This document shows, piece after piece, positions 8,892 through 18,272 of a stretch of DNA of 64,000 bases (within the stretch, counting starts at the first letter, position 1; each line of letters opens with the position of its first letter). Origin of the DNA: Mycobacterium sp. 4858. Its GTDB lineage: Bacteria; Actinomycetota; Actinomycetes; Mycobacteriales; Mycobacteriaceae. The stretch covers positions 496,001 through 560,000 of the forward strand of contig NZ_LT968776.1 of NCBI RefSeq assembly GCF_900240975.1, in the 5' to 3' direction. Made by a program: the position numbers and the translations under genes. Under the pieces are notes generated by a model. That model made no database searches and was not told where the DNA came from. It worked only from the letters and a program-made list of their open reading frames with translations.

Positions 8892-9710
8892 CTAGCTGAT
8901 TCGATCCGCTCGGGTGTAGACGTTCATCGAGTCCTCGCGCAGGAACGCCACCAAAGTGATCCCGGACTCCTCGGCCAACGAGACCGCCAGCGACGACGGC
9001 GCGGACACCGCGGCGAGCACCGGAATCCCGGCCAGCACGGCCTTCTGCGTCAGCTCGAAGGAGGCCCGACCACTGACCAGGAGCACCGAGCCCGCCAGCG
9101 GGACCCGTCGGTGTTCCAGCGCCCAGCCGATGACCTTGTCGACCGCATTGTGCCTGCCCACGTCCTCGCGCACCACCAGCATGGTGCCGTCGACGCCGAA
9201 CAGCGCGGCGGCGTGCAGCCCCCCGGTGCTGTCGAAAACCTTTTGCGCCGAACGCAGTTGGGGTGGCATCGCCTTGAGCGTCGCCGCCGCGACGGTGGCG
9301 GGATCCGCGCCGGGCGCGAAGCGGCCGACCAACCGCACCGCGTCCAGCGACGCCTTTCCGCACACCCCGCACGACGAGGTGGTGTAGAAGTTGCGGGTGA
9401 CGTCGAGGGTGGGCGCGGGGACGCCGGCGGCCAGCGTCACGTCGAGGACGTTGTAGGTGTTCGCGCCGTCGACGGCGCCGCCGCAGTACCGGATGGTCTG
9501 CACGTCGTCGCGGCCGGCGATGATCCCCTCGGTCAGCAGAAAGCCTTGGGCCAGTTCGAAATCCGCGCCGGGCGTGCGCATCGTCACGGTGACCGCGGCG
9601 CCGTTCACCCGGATCTCCAGCGGCTCCTCGACGACGAGCGTCTCCGGCCGGGTGATCGCTTTACCGGCGGAGAGGTGCTTGACCCGCCGGCGTGCGGTTA
9701 CGTGCCGCAC
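8892..9710 (-). CDS. fdhD: Formate dehydrogenase accessory sulfurtransferase FdhD
   Basis: FdhD transfers sulfur from IscS-type desulfurases to the molybdenum cofactor so that formate dehydrogenase becomes active. The 272-residue protein has the essential cysteine pair in SSCGVCGK and the family segments [12 protein letters not shown] and [12 protein letters not shown]. The start is GTG 9710; GTG 9701 is an alternative. In M. tuberculosis the fdhF structural gene is adjacent, but here an epimerase and a GAF-ANTAR gene follow instead, so the client enzyme must be encoded elsewhere. Confidence 0.95.
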   Translation of the reverse strand: MRHVTARRRVKHLSAGKAITRPETLVVEEPLEIRVNGAAVTVTMRTPGADFELAQGFLLTEGIIAGRDDVQTIRYCGGAVDGANTYNVLDVTLAAGVPAPTLDVTRNFYTTSSCGVCGKASLDAVRLVGRFAPGADPATVAAATLKAMPPQLRSAQKVFDSTGGLHAAALFGVDGTMLVVREDVGRHNAVDKVIGWALEHRRVPLAGSVLLVSGRASFELTQKAVLAGIPVLAAVSAPSSLAVSLAEESGITLVAFLREDSMNVYTRADRIS

Positions 9711-9785
9711 TGGGCGATTTCACCGCCAGCCGGGCGCGCGGCGCAACGCGGGGACATCACGCAGCCAAAGCTACCCTGGTCGACG

Positions 9786-10766
9786 TCACACCGCCGAAGC
9801 CAGCGCCGCCAGGGTTTCCGCCGACGAGTGCAGCGGCCGCCAGCCGAGCTGGGTGCGCGCTTTGGTGGTGTCCATGACCATCGACGTGCGCGCGGTGTGC
9901 AGCCACTCCAGCATCGACGGGACCAGCGGGACCCGCGACAGCGCCGCCGACGCGGCGGAGGCGGCGACCGCCGGCACCCGCACAGGACGGCCACCCAGGG
10001 CCCGGGCCACGTCGCCGACCGTCACCACACCGTCACCGGCGATGTTGTAGGCGCCGGGCGGCGCCGGGGCGGTGGCCGCCAGCGCGATCGCGCTCGCGAC
10101 GTCGTCGTGGTGCACCAGCTGCAAGGGAATGCCGGGATCCGGCACGACCGGCTTCAGGATCGGCACCGCCTTGACCACGGCGCGCATCGGGCCGGGCAGC
10201 TGGTTCCACGGCATCGCGTCGGCCAGGACGGTGGCGTTGGGCCCCGCGACGATGCACGGCCGCAGCACGAACACCTCGAGCGGCGAGTCCTTCGTGATCT
10301 CACCGAGCAGCGCCTCGCACGCCGCCTTCTGCGCGGAGTAGTAGTGCTCGTCGGAGCCTCGCGCCGGGACGTCTTCGGTGAGCGGGTCGGGGTTGTCGGC
10401 GTGGTAGCCGTAGGCCGCCACCGACGAGGTGTACACCAGGCGGCGCGTCCGCTCGCTGGCCACGGTCGCCTCGAAGACGTTGCGGGTGCCCTGCAGGTTG
10501 ATGCGGGCGCTCTCTTCCCGCGAACCCATGATGATGAAAGCCAGGTGGATCACCACGTCGGCCTGTGCCACCAGGGCGTCGACGGCATCGCGATCCAGGA
10601 TGTCGCCCTGCTGATAGCTGGTCTTCAGCCAGCCGCGCGACGACGGGTCGAACGGCCGGCGCGCCATCCCGACGATGGCGTCCACGGCGGGTTCGCGCTC
10701 CAGCGCCGTCACGGCCGACATGCCGATCTCGCCGGTCGGCCCGGTCACCGCGACCGTAATTCCCAT
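9786..10766 (-). CDS. NAD-dependent epimerase/dehydratase (extended SDR)
   Basis: This 326-residue extended short-chain dehydrogenase has the nucleotide-binding motif TGPTGEIG near residues 8-15, VVIHLAF for the central strand, TSSVAAYGY, and the catalytic YxxxK as YSAQK. Substrate is unknown; relatives act on nucleotide sugars or as 3-beta-hydroxysteroid dehydrogenases. The start ATG 10766 (MGITVAVTGPTGEIG) places the first strand at the N-terminus; upstream ATGs at 10817 and 10847 would add residues without SDR character. Position between fdhD and the GAF-ANTAR gene appears lineage-specific. Confidence 0.82.
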   Translation of the reverse strand: MGITVAVTGPTGEIGMSAVTALEREPAVDAIVGMARRPFDPSSRGWLKTSYQQGDILDRDAVDALVAQADVVIHLAFIIMGSREESARINLQGTRNVFEATVASERTRRLVYTSSVAAYGYHADNPDPLTEDVPARGSDEHYYSAQKAACEALLGEITKDSPLEVFVLRPCIVAGPNATVLADAMPWNQLPGPMRAVVKAVPILKPVVPDPGIPLQLVHHDDVASAIALAATAPAPPGAYNIAGDGVVTVGDVARALGGRPVRVPAVAASAASAALSRVPLVPSMLEWLHTARTSMVMDTTKARTQLGWRPLHSSAETLAALASAV

Positions 10767-10895
10767 CCCAAGGCTCTTGCCCGGCCGGGGCCCGGCGAAA
10801 CCACGGGTGGGAAACATCACCCCGGGAACGGCGCGGGGTGCCGCCATTTGTGAGCGCAGGACGCGCGGGTACCCGTATTGTCAGCAAATGTTTTC

Positions 10896-10950
10896 GCCGG
10901 CCCGTGGCCGGCAGCCCGGGGCGCGTGGATTTCGGTGCAATCGCACCGAA
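10896..10950 (+). promoter_or_regulatory. Two tandem perfect hairpins upstream of the GAF-ANTAR gene
   Basis: Two inverted repeats sit 18 bp apart in the 273-bp gap before the ANTAR gene. The first has 7-bp arms GCCGGCC/GGCCGGC around a CGT loop (10896-10912). The second has 8-bp arms TTCGGTGC/GCACCGAA around AATC (10931-10950). ANTAR proteins bind paired RNA stem-loops, so an autoregulatory leader is conceivable, but the loops are not the canonical ANTAR hexaloops. A DNA operator or a terminator-like role is equally possible. Confidence 0.45.
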
Positions 10951-11039
10951 CATCGTGTGAGGCTCGCGCCGAGGACCGATAATCTACGGCGATCAGGCGC
11001 GGGGTCATACTGCCGACTGCGCAGGAAATGAGGCACAAC

Positions 11040-11807
11040 ATGGGGGACGAATCGACGGCCGACGGCGGCTCGACGCCCGGCGGTGAGAAGGCCGACCCGG
11101 GTACCGTTTTCGCCGCGCTGGCCGAGATCATCTACCAGGGCTCCGACGCCGGCCAGATGTATGCGGCCATCTGCGTCGCCGCCACCCTGGTCGTCCCCGG
11201 GTGTGACCACGCCAGCCTGTTGGTGCGCGAGGGCGACCGCTACGTCACGGTGGGCGCGAGCGACCGGTTGGCGCAGCACGTCGACGAGCTGGAACGACGT
11301 TCGGGGGACGGACCCTGCATCGACGCCATCGAGGAGGAGACGCCCCAGATCGATCCGGACCTCACCACGCCGTCGCTGTGGCCCAAGCTCGCGAAGGTCC
11401 TGGTGGCCGAGACCCCGGTGCGCGGGGCGATGGGCTTCCGGCTGCTGATGGACAAGCGCAAGGGCGCCGCGCTCAACCTCTTCAGCGACACTGCCAACGT
11501 GTTCGACGCCGAGTCGGCCGGACGCGGGGCGCTGCTGGCCGCGTTCGCCAGCGTGGCCATCAACGCGGTCGCCAAGGGTGAGGACGCCACCAGCCTGCGC
11601 CGGGGGCTGCTGAGCAACCGGGAGATCGGTAAGGCGGTCGGCATGTTGATGCTGCTCCACGACATGACCGAGGAGGAGGCGTTCGACCTGCTGCGGCGCC
11701 ATTCCCAGGCATTGAACATCAAGCTGGCCGATGTGGCGCGGGAGGTCATCGACCGCCGCGGCGAACTGCCGGCCCCGGAGGACAAGCAGGCGGCGGGCGA
11801 CGGCTAG
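11040..11807 (+). CDS. GAF-ANTAR domain transcription antitermination regulator
   Basis: The 255-residue protein has an N-terminal GAF-like sensor (about 20-170, containing LVREGDRYVTVGASDRLAQ and SGDGPCIDAI) and a C-terminal ANTAR domain (about 185-240, with LLSNREIGKAVGMLM and TEEEAFDLLRRHSQ). ANTAR domains bind RNA and promote antitermination. ATG 11040 is preceded by GAGG at 11030-11033 with 6-nt spacing, better than ATG 11028. The stop lies 6 bases before the convergent DUF2469 stop. Its ligand and target transcripts are unknown. Two perfect hairpins precede it. Confidence 0.88.
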   Translation: MGDESTADGGSTPGGEKADPGTVFAALAEIIYQGSDAGQMYAAICVAATLVVPGCDHASLLVREGDRYVTVGASDRLAQHVDELERRSGDGPCIDAIEEETPQIDPDLTTPSLWPKLAKVLVAETPVRGAMGFRLLMDKRKGAALNLFSDTANVFDAESAGRGALLAAFASVAINAVAKGEDATSLRRGLLSNREIGKAVGMLMLLHDMTEEEAFDLLRRHSQALNIKLADVAREVIDRRGELPAPEDKQAAGDG

Positions 11808-11813
11808 CGCCGG

Positions 11814-12119
11814 CTATTCCGGCAGCCGTAGCTCGGGCTTTTCCACCTCTTCGATGTTGACGTCCTTGAACGTCACCACCCGGACCTGTTTGACGAACCG
11901 CGCCGGACGGTACATGTCCCACACCCAGGCGTCGGACAGTCGCAGCTCGAAGTACACCTCGCCGTCGGCGTTGCGGGGCACCATCTCCACGCTGTTGGCC
12001 AGGTAGAAGCGCCGTTCGGTTTCCACCACGTAGCTGAACTGGCCGACGATGTCCTTGTATTCGCGGTACAGCGAGAGCTCCATCTCGGTTTCGTACTTTT
12101 CGAGATCCTCGGCACTCAT
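11814..12119 (-). CDS. DUF2469 family protein
   Basis: The 101-residue protein beginning MSAEDLEKYETEMELSLYRE matches the actinobacterial DUF2469 family and corresponds to Rv2901c. The body contains VVETERRFYLANSVEMVPR and ELRLSDAWVWDMYRP, both highly conserved in the family as I recall it. It starts four bases after the rnhB stop and is nearly certainly co-transcribed with lepB and rnhB. The molecular function is unknown. The start at 12119 excludes an upstream extension that overlaps rnhB in another frame. Confidence 0.9.
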   Translation of the reverse strand: MSAEDLEKYETEMELSLYREYKDIVGQFSYVVETERRFYLANSVEMVPRNADGEVYFELRLSDAWVWDMYRPARFVKQVRVVTFKDVNIEEVEKPELRLPE

Positions 12120-12123
12120 CTGC

Positions 12124-12918
12124 TCAGACGTCCTTCTCGGAGAAACACTTCCCCGGCGATCCGCCCGGGGAATCTTCGACCCATCTTTCCTCACCGATAT
12201 TCGCCGCGCGCGGGCGAGGGTCCGGCCCGCATTCCGCCACCACGCGGCCGCCCGCCGTCTCTGACCCTAGGGCCACCCGCCGCACATTGATGAACGAATG
12301 GCGATGTTCGGGGCAGGGACCCAGCCGGGTGAGGGCCGCGCTGTGCGCCGGTGTGCCGTAGCCCTTGTGCTCGGCGAAGCCGTACCCCGGGTGCTCGGCG
12401 TCCATGGCCACCATCAGCCGGTCCCGGCTCACCTTCGCCAGCACGCTGGCCGCGGCGATGCACGCCGCCACCGCGTCGCCGCCGATCACCGGCAGCGACG
12501 GCACCGGCAGGCCGGGCACCCGGAATCCGTCGCTGAGCACATACCCGGGCCGCAGCGACAGGCCGGCCACGGCGCGGCGCATGCCTTCGATGTTGGCGAC
12601 GTGCACGCCGCGCCGGTCGACTTCGGCCGGCGGGATGAACACCACGTGGTAGGCCAGCGCGCAACGCCGGATCAACGGGAACAGCTTCTCCCGGGCGCTC
12701 TCGGTGAGCTTCTTCGAGTCATCAAGCGCGGCAAGGCTTTCCAACCGCCCCTGCCCGAGCACGCAGGCCGCCACCACCAGTGGGCCCGCGCAGGCGCCGC
12801 GGCCGACTTCGTCCACGCCGGCCACCGGCCCCAGACCGCTGCGGTACAGGGCGGACTCCAGGGTGCGCAATCCGGACGACTTGCGGATCACCGTCCGCGG
12901 CGGCCACGTCCGGGTCAT
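12124..12918 (-). CDS. rnhB: Ribonuclease HII
   Basis: RNase HII cleaves RNA in RNA-DNA hybrids and removes single ribonucleotides from DNA. The 264-residue protein has the signature [15 protein letters not shown] (catalytic D and E), [16 protein letters not shown] (catalytic D) and [11 protein letters not shown]. The C-terminal 45 residues after FINVRRVAL are low-complexity and typical of mycobacterial variants. The gene lies between lepB and DUF2469 in the usual order. All active-site acidic residues are present. Confidence 0.95.
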   Translation of the reverse strand: MTRTWPPRTVIRKSSGLRTLESALYRSGLGPVAGVDEVGRGACAGPLVVAACVLGQGRLESLAALDDSKKLTESAREKLFPLIRRCALAYHVVFIPPAEVDRRGVHVANIEGMRRAVAGLSLRPGYVLSDGFRVPGLPVPSLPVIGGDAVAACIAAASVLAKVSRDRLMVAMDAEHPGYGFAEHKGYGTPAHSAALTRLGPCPEHRHSFINVRRVALGSETAGGRVVAECGPDPRPRAANIGEERWVEDSPGGSPGKCFSEKDV

Positions 12919-12931
12919 GGTCGCGCCATGG

Positions 12932-13822
12932 CTACTGATGTTGCTGCGGGTTCACCGAAGACACGCCACCCCATCGTCCCGGCGGCCACACGATGAACCT
13001 CGCCTTGCCGATCACGTTGGACACGGGAACCGTTCCCGACGTCGGATCGCCCGTGCACAACACCCCTTTGAGCGCCTCAGCCGGGACGCTGGTGCAGTGG
13101 GCACGCGAATCCGCGGAGTGCGTCCTGTTGTCACCCATCACCCACAGCCGCCCCTGCGGGACGGTGACCGGCCCGAACTCGCTGCCCAGGCACGGGTAGA
13201 CCGCGGGGTCGGCCATCATGGTGGCCGGGTCCAGGTAGGGCTCCTTGAGCGGCTTGCCGTCGACCGTCAGACCGGTGTCCGCCCGGCACTGCACCGTCTG
13301 CCCACCGACCGCGATGACCCGCTTGACCAAGTCGTTCTCGTCGGGAGGCACGAAGCCGATGAAGGACAGCGCGTCCTGCGCCCAGCGCAGGACGGTGTTG
13401 TTGGACCGGATCGACTTGTACCCGAGGTTCCAGGAGGGCGGTCCCTTGAAGACGATGACATCGCCCGGCCGCGGTGCGCCGAAGCGATAGCTGACCTTGT
13501 CGACCATGATCCGGTCGCCTACGCAGCCGGCGCACCCGTGCAGCGTCGGCTCCATCGATTCCGACGGGATCAGGTAGGGCCGGGCAACGAACGTCAACAT
13601 GACGTAGTAGAGCCCCACCGCGATCACCGCCAGGAGCGCGAATTCCCGCAAAGTGGATCGCTTGGCGCGCTCCGGCGCGCCGTCCTCGGTCGCCTCCCCC
13701 GGCTCGGGGAGCGGTTCGGCGTCCTTCGACGACTCGCCTTCGGGCGTGTCCGGGATGCGGGTGGAGACCTTCGGCTCTGACTGGGCGGACTGGGGCTCAG
13801 ATGAGTCCGTGGGATCGGTCAC
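12932..13822 (-). CDS. lepB: Signal peptidase I
   Basis: LepB removes signal peptides from exported preproteins at the outer face of the membrane. The 296-residue protein has a long acidic/Ser-rich cytoplasmic N-terminus (about 1-57), one membrane helix ([20 protein letters not shown]), then the catalytic serine in PSESMEPTL and catalytic lysine in [10 protein letters not shown], and the conserved [12 protein letters not shown]. The start is GTG 13822. It corresponds to Rv2903c. It lies between rplS and rnhB in the same direction and is single and essential in M. tuberculosis according to the literature. Confidence 0.95.
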   Translation of the reverse strand: MTDPTDSSEPQSAQSEPKVSTRIPDTPEGESSKDAEPLPEPGEATEDGAPERAKRSTLREFALLAVIAVGLYYVMLTFVARPYLIPSESMEPTLHGCAGCVGDRIMVDKVSYRFGAPRPGDVIVFKGPPSWNLGYKSIRSNNTVLRWAQDALSFIGFVPPDENDLVKRVIAVGGQTVQCRADTGLTVDGKPLKEPYLDPATMMADPAVYPCLGSEFGPVTVPQGRLWVMGDNRTHSADSRAHCTSVPAEALKGVLCTGDPTSGTVPVSNVIGKARFIVWPPGRWGGVSSVNPQQHQ

Positions 13823-13891
13823 GAGATCAGAGTAGCCAGCGCAGATTGTGACGCTGTAAACCGACCGGAACTGCCGCCCGGCCGCCCCGGC

Positions 13892-14233
13892 TCAGCGCTT
13901 TTCCTTGATCTTGGCCTTCTTGCCGCGAAGCTCACGCAGGTAGTAGAGCTTCGCGCGGCGGACATCGCCACGGGTCACCACCTCGATGTGGTCGATGTTC
14001 GGGGAATGCACCGGGAAGGTCCGCTCGACGCCGACGCCGTAGCTCTCCTTGCGCACGGTGAAGGTTTCGCGGATGCCGCCGCCCTGCCGGCGGATCACCA
14101 CGCCCTTGAACACCTGGATACGCTCCTTGGCGCCCTCGATGACCTTGACGTGCACGTTGATGGTGTCGCCCGGGCCGAAAACCGGGATGTCGTCGCGCAG
14201 CGACGCTTGGTCGACGAAGTCCAGGCGGTTCAT
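13892..14233 (-). CDS. rplS: 50S ribosomal protein L19
   Basis: L19 lies at the 30S-50S interface. The 113-residue protein begins [19 protein letters not shown] and contains [33 protein letters not shown] and the basic C-terminus KKAKIKEKR, all typical. ATG 14233 is the family start; an upstream ATG at 14272 would add 13 nonconserved residues. It heads the rplS-lepB-rnhB-DUF2469 run. Its leader holds a hairpin with arms CTCACC/GGTGAG at 14278-14294. Confidence 0.97.
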   Translation of the reverse strand: MNRLDFVDQASLRDDIPVFGPGDTINVHVKVIEGAKERIQVFKGVVIRRQGGGIRETFTVRKESYGVGVERTFPVHSPNIDHIEVVTRGDVRRAKLYYLRELRGKKAKIKEKR

Positions 14234-14551
14234 CGTAAGAAGACACTTCCTTGCGGTCGCGGCCTGCGGCAACAGCCCTCACCGCGAGGGTGAGCGGTCG
14301 CCAAGCCGATGGTTTTGGGCAACTTGCGCGTATCTCGCAGCAGGCGGGAAGCGGCCCGGCCGGCCTGCAACCGCTGGAGACAACTGGTCAATTGTGCCAG
14401 ACGGGACGCGTGCGGAGAAAATCACAGGACCGGACGCGGTTCGCAGCGAGCCGAAAGGGCTGGTGAATGGTACATATGAGCTGGGCTGGAACGCGCTGAC
14501 CGCGCGATTCGGGCCCGCGTTCGAGCAGCTTGGGAACACCGGAGGAGAGGA
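14234..14551. other. Divergent intergenic region, rplS / lppW
   Basis: This 318-bp gap separates the divergent rplS and lppW genes and must carry both promoters. A hairpin with 6-bp arms CTCACC (14278-14283) and GGTGAG (14289-14294) lies in the rplS leader. A strong purine-rich ribosome binding site GGAGGAGAGGA (14541-14551) directly abuts the lppW ATG. No further gene or recognisable regulator site was found. Confidence 0.6.
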
Positions 14552-15520
14552 ATGCGCGTTCGGCCGCTGTTTCTGCTCACCGCCACCGCGGCGGTGGCGT
14601 TGGTGGTGGCCGCCGGATGCGAGGCGAAGGTCCAGGCCAAGGCATACAACTTCCCGGTGTACGTCACCCCCGACCGCGGACTGCGCCAACCTCCCCCGCA
14701 GGTGGCCGAGCTGATGCTCGAGGCGGCCAAGCCCACCCAACCCGAACAGCAACCGACCGCCGCGGGCCCCGTGGGCCTGCAGGCGCGGGTGCAGCGGGCC
14801 ACCGACGAGGCCGCCGCCGGCGGAGCCGCGCTGTCGGTGGCGATCCTCGACCGCAAGACCCACGAACTGGTCTCCACCGGCAACAGCCAGGTCATCGGCA
14901 CCGCGTCGGTGGCCAAGCTGTTCATCGCCGACGACCTGCTGCTGCACGAATCCCAGGGCAAGGCCGCGCTGAGCGCGGACGACCGGCAGGCGCTGGACAT
15001 CATGTTGCAGTCGTCCGACGACGGCGCGGCCGAGAGGTTCTGGGCCCAGGGCGGCGAGAACGCCATCGTCGCCGCGGTCGCGGCCCGCTACGGGCTCACC
15101 TCGACGACCCCGCCCAGCGACGGACGCTGGTGGAACACGATGAGCTCGATGACCGACCTGATCCGCTACTACGAGATGCTGCTCGACGGATCGGGCGGGC
15201 TGCCGGCCGACAAGGCGAAGGTCATCGTCGACGACCTGGCGCAGTCCACCCCGAATGGGCTCGACGGTTACCCGCAGCGCTTCGGCATCCCCGACGGGCT
15301 GTATGCCGAACCGGTGGCGGTCAAGCAGGGCTGGATGTGCTGCATCGGCAGCGACTGGATGCACCTGTCGACGGGGGTGATCGGCGCGGACCGTCGCTAC
15401 ATCATGGTGGTGCAGTCTTTGCAGCCCTCCGACGACGCCACCGCCCGCGAGACCATCACCCGTGCGGTCAAGACGATATTTCCCGAGGGCCGCATCGATC
15501 CGCTGCGGCGCGGGCTCTAG
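14552..15520 (+). CDS. lppW: Lipoprotein LppW, beta-lactamase-fold, probably degenerate
   Basis: The 322-residue protein has a lipoprotein signal ending in a lipobox (LVVAAGC, acylated Cys near residue 24), so it should be anchored on the outer face of the membrane. The body resembles class A beta-lactamase/transpeptidase folds. An SxxK motif is present as SVAK in [10 protein letters not shown]. The SDN motif appears to be replaced by SSDDGAAE, and KTG by KQG (VKQGWMCC), so normal beta-lactamase activity is doubtful. It corresponds to Rv2905. Its stop codon overlaps the trmD stop on the other strand through the shared palindrome CTAG. Confidence 0.9.
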   Translation: MRVRPLFLLTATAAVALVVAAGCEAKVQAKAYNFPVYVTPDRGLRQPPPQVAELMLEAAKPTQPEQQPTAAGPVGLQARVQRATDEAAAGGAALSVAILDRKTHELVSTGNSQVIGTASVAKLFIADDLLLHESQGKAALSADDRQALDIMLQSSDDGAAERFWAQGGENAIVAAVAARYGLTSTTPPSDGRWWNTMSSMTDLIRYYEMLLDGSGGLPADKAKVIVDDLAQSTPNGLDGYPQRFGIPDGLYAEPVAVKQGWMCCIGSDWMHLSTGVIGADRRYIMVVQSLQPSDDATARETITRAVKTIFPEGRIDPLRRGL

Positions 15521-16230
15521 TCGTCGCCGGGCTCTAGTCCGGGCGAGTCCAGCAGCTCCGGGCGCCGTTCACGGGTGCGCTGCAGTGAGACCTCCCGGCG
15601 CCATGCGGCGACGCGCGCGTGGTCGCCGGACAACAGCACCTCGGGAACATCGAGCCCGCGCCAGCTCGGCGGCCGGGTATAGCTGGGCCCCTCCAGCAGC
15701 CGGTCCAGGGCCGGCGAGTGCGAATCCTGCAGGTGCGACGCCGGGTTGCCGAGCACCCCTTCGAGCAGGCGCACCACGGCTTCGATCATCACCACGGCCG
15801 CCGACTCGCCACCCGGCAGGACGTAGTCGCCGATCGAGACCTCCTCGACCCGCATCCGCCGGGCGGCGTCGTCGATGACCCGCTGGTCGATGCCCTCGTA
15901 GCGGCCGCACGCGAACACCAGGTGCTCCTCGGCACTCCAACGCTGCGCGTCCGCCTGGGTGAACAACGCACCGGCGGGCGTGGGGACGACCAAAACGGTT
16001 TGCTCCGAACAGATTTCGTCCAGCGCCTCGCCCCACACCGGCGCCTTCATCACCATCCCGGGGCCACCGCCATAGGGTGCGTCGTCGACGGAGCGGTGCA
16101 CGTCGTGTGTCCACCGGCGCAGGTCGTGCACCCGCAGGTCGACCAGGCCGGACTGAATCGCCTTGCCGGGCAAGGATTGCCGTAACGGATCCAAGAAGGC
16201 CGGGAAGATGGTGACGACGTCGATCCTCAT
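15517..16230 (-). CDS. trmD: tRNA (guanine-N1)-methyltransferase TrmD
   Basis: TrmD methylates G37 in tRNAs with G36, preventing frameshifting. The 237-residue protein has the SPOUT knot motifs [11 protein letters not shown] and [14 protein letters not shown] and the N-terminal [10 protein letters not shown], with [12 protein letters not shown] for the substrate pocket. It starts with an ATGA overlap on rimM and ends overlapping the convergent lppW. The order rpsP-khpA-rimM-trmD is the standard bacterial operon. Confidence 0.97.
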   Translation of the reverse strand: MRIDVVTIFPAFLDPLRQSLPGKAIQSGLVDLRVHDLRRWTHDVHRSVDDAPYGGGPGMVMKAPVWGEALDEICSEQTVLVVPTPAGALFTQADAQRWSAEEHLVFACGRYEGIDQRVIDDAARRMRVEEVSIGDYVLPGGESAAVVMIEAVVRLLEGVLGNPASHLQDSHSPALDRLLEGPSYTRPPSWRGLDVPEVLLSGDHARVAAWRREVSLQRTRERRPELLDSPGLEPGDD

Positions 16231-16748
16231 GCCAGGTCCAGCAGGCCCTCGGGGGGATCGATCTCCACGACGTGATCGTCGAGCGACACCGACGTGACGA
16301 TCGCGCCGACGAACGGCACCAGCACCTCGCCGCCGTCGCCCCGGCGCACCGCCAGCAGCTCCCCGGCCGCCGTGTGCAACACCTCGGCGACGACGCCGAC
16401 ATCCTGGCCCGTCACTGTCCGCACGCGCAGCCCTTCGAGCTGGTGGTCGTAGTAGGTGTCCGGCTCGTCGATCGGGGGCAGGTCGGCGGAGTCGACGACG
16501 AACAGGGTGCCGCGCAGGGCGTCGGCGGCGTCACGGTCGGTCACCCCGGCCAATCGCACCAGCAGCCGCCCACCGTGTTCGCGCACGCTCTCCACGACGA
16601 AGTCGCGTTCCGCGCCACCGCGGGATGCCTTGCCGCGCAAGGTGTTACCCGGCGCGAACCGGGAGTCGGGGTCGTCGGTGCGGACCTCGACGACGAGCTC
16701 GCCGCCGATCCCGTGCGCTTTCGCGACGCGCCCGACGGTCAACTCCAA
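16227..16748 (-). CDS. rimM: Ribosome maturation factor RimM
   Basis: RimM binds S19 and assists maturation of the 30S head. The 173-residue protein begins [20 protein letters not shown], the RimM beta-barrel N-terminus, and contains [17 protein letters not shown] and the PRC-barrel end [20 protein letters not shown]. The only in-frame start giving the conserved N-terminus is TTG at 16748, 17 bases after the khpA stop, so a rare start codon is used. The gene overlaps trmD by ATGA. Confidence 0.94.
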   Translation of the reverse strand: MELTVGRVAKAHGIGGELVVEVRTDDPDSRFAPGNTLRGKASRGGAERDFVVESVREHGGRLLVRLAGVTDRDAADALRGTLFVVDSADLPPIDEPDTYYDHQLEGLRVRTVTGQDVGVVAEVLHTAAGELLAVRRGDGGEVLVPFVGAIVTSVSLDDHVVEIDPPEGLLDLA

Positions 16749-16765
16749 CGGAGTTCCATTCCCGG

Positions 16766-17008
16766 CTACTGGTCGGTGTCCACCACGTCGACGCGGATGC
16801 CGCGGCCACCGATGCCGGCGACCAGGGTGCGCAGGGCGGTCGCGGTGCGCCCGCCGCGGCCGATCACCTTGCCCAGGTCGTCGGGGTGGACGTGCACCTC
16901 GACAGTTCGGCCACGGCGGCTGGTCACCATGTCCACCCGGACATCGTCGGGGTTGTCGACAATTCCGCGGACCAGATGCTCCACCGCGTCAACGACGACC
17001 GTACTCAT
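16766..17008 (-). CDS. khpA: KH-domain RNA-binding protein KhpA
   Basis: The 80-residue protein is a single KH domain with the canonical loop in [16 protein letters not shown]. KhpA-type proteins bind RNA, often with KhpB (Jag), and affect cell elongation and division in Gram-positives. It corresponds to Rv2908c. It begins 8 bases after the rpsP stop and precedes rimM by 17 bases in the rpsP operon. Identification by size, motif and operon place is secure. Confidence 0.93.
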   Translation of the reverse strand: MSTVVVDAVEHLVRGIVDNPDDVRVDMVTSRRGRTVEVHVHPDDLGKVIGRGGRTATALRTLVAGIGGRGIRVDVVDTDQ

Positions 17009-17016
17009 CGCCGCGG

Positions 17017-17538
17017 TCAGCTCTCGGTGCTCGGCGCGGCCGGCTCGCCGCCCTCGGCAGTCGTCTCCGCGGGCGCGGCCTCGGCGGCGGCCTCCGGCTC
17101 AGCGGCGGCCTCCGGCTCGGCGGCCTTGGCGGCCTTCTTCGCCCCTGAAGTTGAAGCCTTCTTCTTGGGCTTGGCGGCCTCGGTGGTGGGACCGCCCTCG
17201 GCCTCGGCCAGCGCGGCGTTGAACAGCTCGAGCTTGCTGGGCTTGGGCGGGGCGACCTTCAGGGAGCCCTCGGCGCCGGGCAGGCCCTTGAACTTCTGCC
17301 AGTCGCCGGTGATCTTCAGCAGCTTGAGGACGGGCTCGGTGGGCTGGGCACCGACGGACAGCCAGTACTGGGCGCGCTCGGAGTTGATCTCGATGAGGCT
17401 CGGCTCTTCCTTCGGGTGGTAGCGGCCGATGACCTCGATGGAGCGGCCTTCGCGGCGGGTCCGCGCGTCGGCGACGGCGATGCGGTACTGGGGATTGCGG
17501 ATCTTGCCGAGGCGGGTGAGCTTGATCTTCACAGCCAT
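17017..17538 (-). CDS. rpsP: 30S ribosomal protein S16 with long Ala/Glu tail
   Basis: The S16 domain covers about residues 1-85 ([40 protein letters not shown]). After that comes a tail of roughly 85 residues rich in Ala, Glu, Lys and Pro, including a near-duplicate [16 protein letters not shown], which makes the 173-residue protein about twice the length of E. coli S16. Such tails are known in mycobacterial S16. ATG 17538 is the conserved start. It heads the operon with khpA, rimM and trmD. Confidence 0.96.
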   Translation of the reverse strand: MAVKIKLTRLGKIRNPQYRIAVADARTRREGRSIEVIGRYHPKEEPSLIEINSERAQYWLSVGAQPTEPVLKLLKITGDWQKFKGLPGAEGSLKVAPPKPSKLELFNAALAEAEGGPTTEAAKPKKKASTSGAKKAAKAAEPEAAAEPEAAAEAAPAETTAEGGEPAAPSTES

Positions 17539-17793
17539 GGTTGAGCGGATTCTCCTGTATGTGTCACGCTGCAATTCAGCGATGCGGGCGGGATGCCCGG
17601 ATCCGGTTTTGCCTCGCGTGTGTGACCACGAAGCGATGCGTGATCGCTCGGCGGACAGCCGCCCATTGTGCCAGAACAGGCCGCCACGCCAGAAATCGCG
17701 GCGCTCGCGCCCAGATTGCCGTCATGGTCGTGTTCGGGGGCCGAGGCGCAACCCCGGTGGCAATCTCGGCGACAGCCGCGGCGGTCCGCCGCG

Positions 17794-18213
17794 CTACATC
17801 ACCTTCTGGAAGACCTTGGTCTCCACCCGCCGGGTCATCCGCCAACCCTGCGGCGTGCGCACGAACTCGTCGTCGTACCAGAGCCCGCAGAACAACACCT
17901 GATCCTTGTCGCCACCGAGCACCATCGGGTTGAAGCAGATCACCCGCGACGACGCCGTGTCGCCGTCGATACGCACCGAGAAGTTGCCCAGCATGTGCGC
18001 GTACACCGGAAAGTTCGGCAGCACCTCCGACAGCCACTTCTTGACCTCGGGATAGTGGCCCTCGATGCCCCCGAGCGCGGTGTAGTCGATGTACGCGTCG
18101 TCGGTGAACACCTTGTCGAGGTCGTCGAATCGGCGCTGGTCAATGGCAGTGGAATAGTCCACGAGAAGTTGCTGGATCTCTAAGCGGTCGGAAATCTCGG
18201 CCAGGCTCAACAT
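17794..18213 (-). CDS. SnoaL/NTF2-like fold protein
   Basis: The 139-residue protein has the cone-shaped NTF2-like pattern: an N-terminal helix with EIQQLLVDYSTAIDQRRFDDLDKVF, the DAYIDYTALGG strand segment and a C-terminal WRMTRRVETKVFQ. Members are polyketide cyclases, dehydratases or isomerases and many are uncharacterised. It corresponds to Rv2910c. It is divergent from dacB2. No catalytic assignment can be made from sequence. Confidence 0.82.
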   Translation of the reverse strand: MLSLAEISDRLEIQQLLVDYSTAIDQRRFDDLDKVFTDDAYIDYTALGGIEGHYPEVKKWLSEVLPNFPVYAHMLGNFSVRIDGDTASSRVICFNPMVLGGDKDQVLFCGLWYDDEFVRTPQGWRMTRRVETKVFQKVM

Positions 18214-18272
18214 GCATCGGACAGTAGACGAAAATCGTCGCCGAACAGGACAGGTAGTTAGACTTTCGACCC

